Source: SZUA-430 sp040381215
GTDB taxonomy: Bacteria > Pseudomonadota > Alphaproteobacteria > Micropepsales > Micropepsaceae
Direction: 5' to 3'
NCBI GenBank assembly: GCA_040381215.1
Contig: JBEIHO010000144.1
Span: forward strand, 1-5,290
Length of the DNA stretch: 5,290 nucleotides
Shown one piece after another: positions 4,676-5,290 of the stretch. The position numbers were made by a program, and so were the translations under genes. Below the pieces are notes generated by a model that was given only the letters and a program-made list of their open reading frames with translations, made no database searches and was not told the origin of the DNA. The stretch's first letter is position 1, and each line of letters begins with the position of its first letter.

Positions 4676-5290
4676 ATGGACGAGCTGGATCACACCGTCA
4701 CATGGGCGCTGCATCGCGAAGACGACGATCCGTATAAAGACCAGCTTCGCCGCGGCGGCGCGTCGCGTGTATCAGGCGAAATGAGCAGTTGCCCCCTGGC
4801 GGACCTGCGAATTGCCTCTCTTCGAGACTGGACGCGAAGAGGTTCGGATGCGGTGGGCCCTCGGGAGAGATCCTTCATTGGCAGCTTCGCTGCTGGGGAG
4901 ATTGATGCTGGAGAACGAAGATGTGGCGGGGATGAAACGGCAAGATCAGCCTGGCTGGTGCGGCAGAGGGATTTCCTGGCAACGAGGCCTCGCGACGCGT
5001 TCAGCCCGTTCCGGTCGGCGCGGATGATCGGTCAAGCGTTGCGCCACCACCGCATTGCAGCTGGCTGCGATCTGCTTCAAGCGCGCGGTCATTGCCCTGC
5101 CTGGAAAGCTGCGAGCAGAAGCGCGAGGCAGCCTTCCGCAATGGGTCCTGCCCAAGGCGCGTCATGGAGGCCCCCTACCCTTACTCACAAGGCAGCGGCG
5201 CAAAGCTCAGAGCGCTCATCCCTACGGCGAGAGCGCCCGGCATCCCAGGGCGCGCTGGCCGGCTCAGCTATGAGCCTTGAATTCTTCAGA
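4676..5290 (+). CDS. Open reading frame running off the right edge, status uncertain
   Basis: From the ATG at 4676 the frame stays open for 205 codons to the window end. The first residues are MDELDHTVTWALHREDDDPY. The start of the product is acidic, and the rest is rich in Arg, Ala, Ser and Gly. I see no transmembrane segment, signal peptide or known motif. There is no good Shine-Dalgarno; CTGGG directly before the ATG is too close. Third-position G/C bias looks clear in about the first 45 codons and weaker afterwards. A run this long without a stop is mildly unusual even in GC-rich DNA, so it could be a real gene start, a decayed gene, or antisense to something on the - strand. The other frames here are short and equally unfamiliar. 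If it is not real, the last 600 bases hold nothing I can name. Confidence 0.2.
   Translation, partial: MDELDHTVTWALHREDDDPYKDQLRRGGASRVSGEMSSCPLADLRIASLRDWTRRGSDAVGPRERSFIGSFAAGEIDAGERRCGGDETARSAWLVRQRDFLATRPRDAFSPFRSARMIGQALRHHRIAAGCDLLQARGHCPAWKAASRSARQPSAMGPAQGASWRPPTLTHKAAAQSSERSSLRRERPASQGALAGSAMSLEFFR

Noticed and set aside
4202..4737. Direct repeat GATCCGTATAA at 4202-4212 and 4727-4737
   Set aside because: An 11-bp exact match within about 1.5 kb is near what chance allows, and the flanks do not match.

Overview
This GC-rich window looks proteobacterial. The high-GC3 codon use and the protein styles are compatible with an alphaproteobacterium, perhaps a sphingomonad, but that placement is an impression and no marker gene supports it. 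Nothing in the window (rRNA, tRNA, transposase, CRISPR) fixes the taxon or shows that the region is mobile.

Layout. (1) Positions 17-697, + strand: an OmpR/PhoB-type response regulator with receiver and winged-helix domains. Its partner kinase is not in the window. (2) Positions 698-842: a short convergent gap with one weak hairpin. (3) Positions 843-3816, - strand: a three-gene operon read right to left. It encodes a Tat-exported two-domain multicopper-oxidase-like protein (called A here), a second two-domain multicopper-oxidase-like protein without a signal peptide (B), and a SCO1/SenC-type lipoprotein. Both gene junctions are the same TGATG stop/start overlap. (4) Positions 3817-5290: about 1.5 kb with no confidently identified gene. 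It holds the operon leader with a strong G-quadruplex-type motif on the mRNA strand, a possible 51-residue membrane protein on the - strand, a small tandem repeat with a hairpin, and a reading frame of unknown status that runs off the right edge.

How the operon may work. Each of the two oxidase genes has only one cupredoxin domain with copper-ligand motifs, and the other domain has lost them. A keeps an HxxHxHG plus HCH set in its second domain but lacks the usual downstream type-1 His. B keeps an HxxHxHG plus HCH...H....M set in its first domain. Together they supply eight trinuclear-type histidines and one complete type-1 set, which is what one multicopper oxidase needs. The main hypothesis is therefore an obligate A-B heteromeric (split) oxidase, coupled at translation, possibly exported together on A's Tat signal, and metallated with help from the SCO lipoprotein. 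The motifs are read directly from sequence; the assembly model is inference. The substrate (Cu(I), Mn(II), phenolic or other) cannot be deduced. The convergent response regulator could control this operon, but no recognition site was found.
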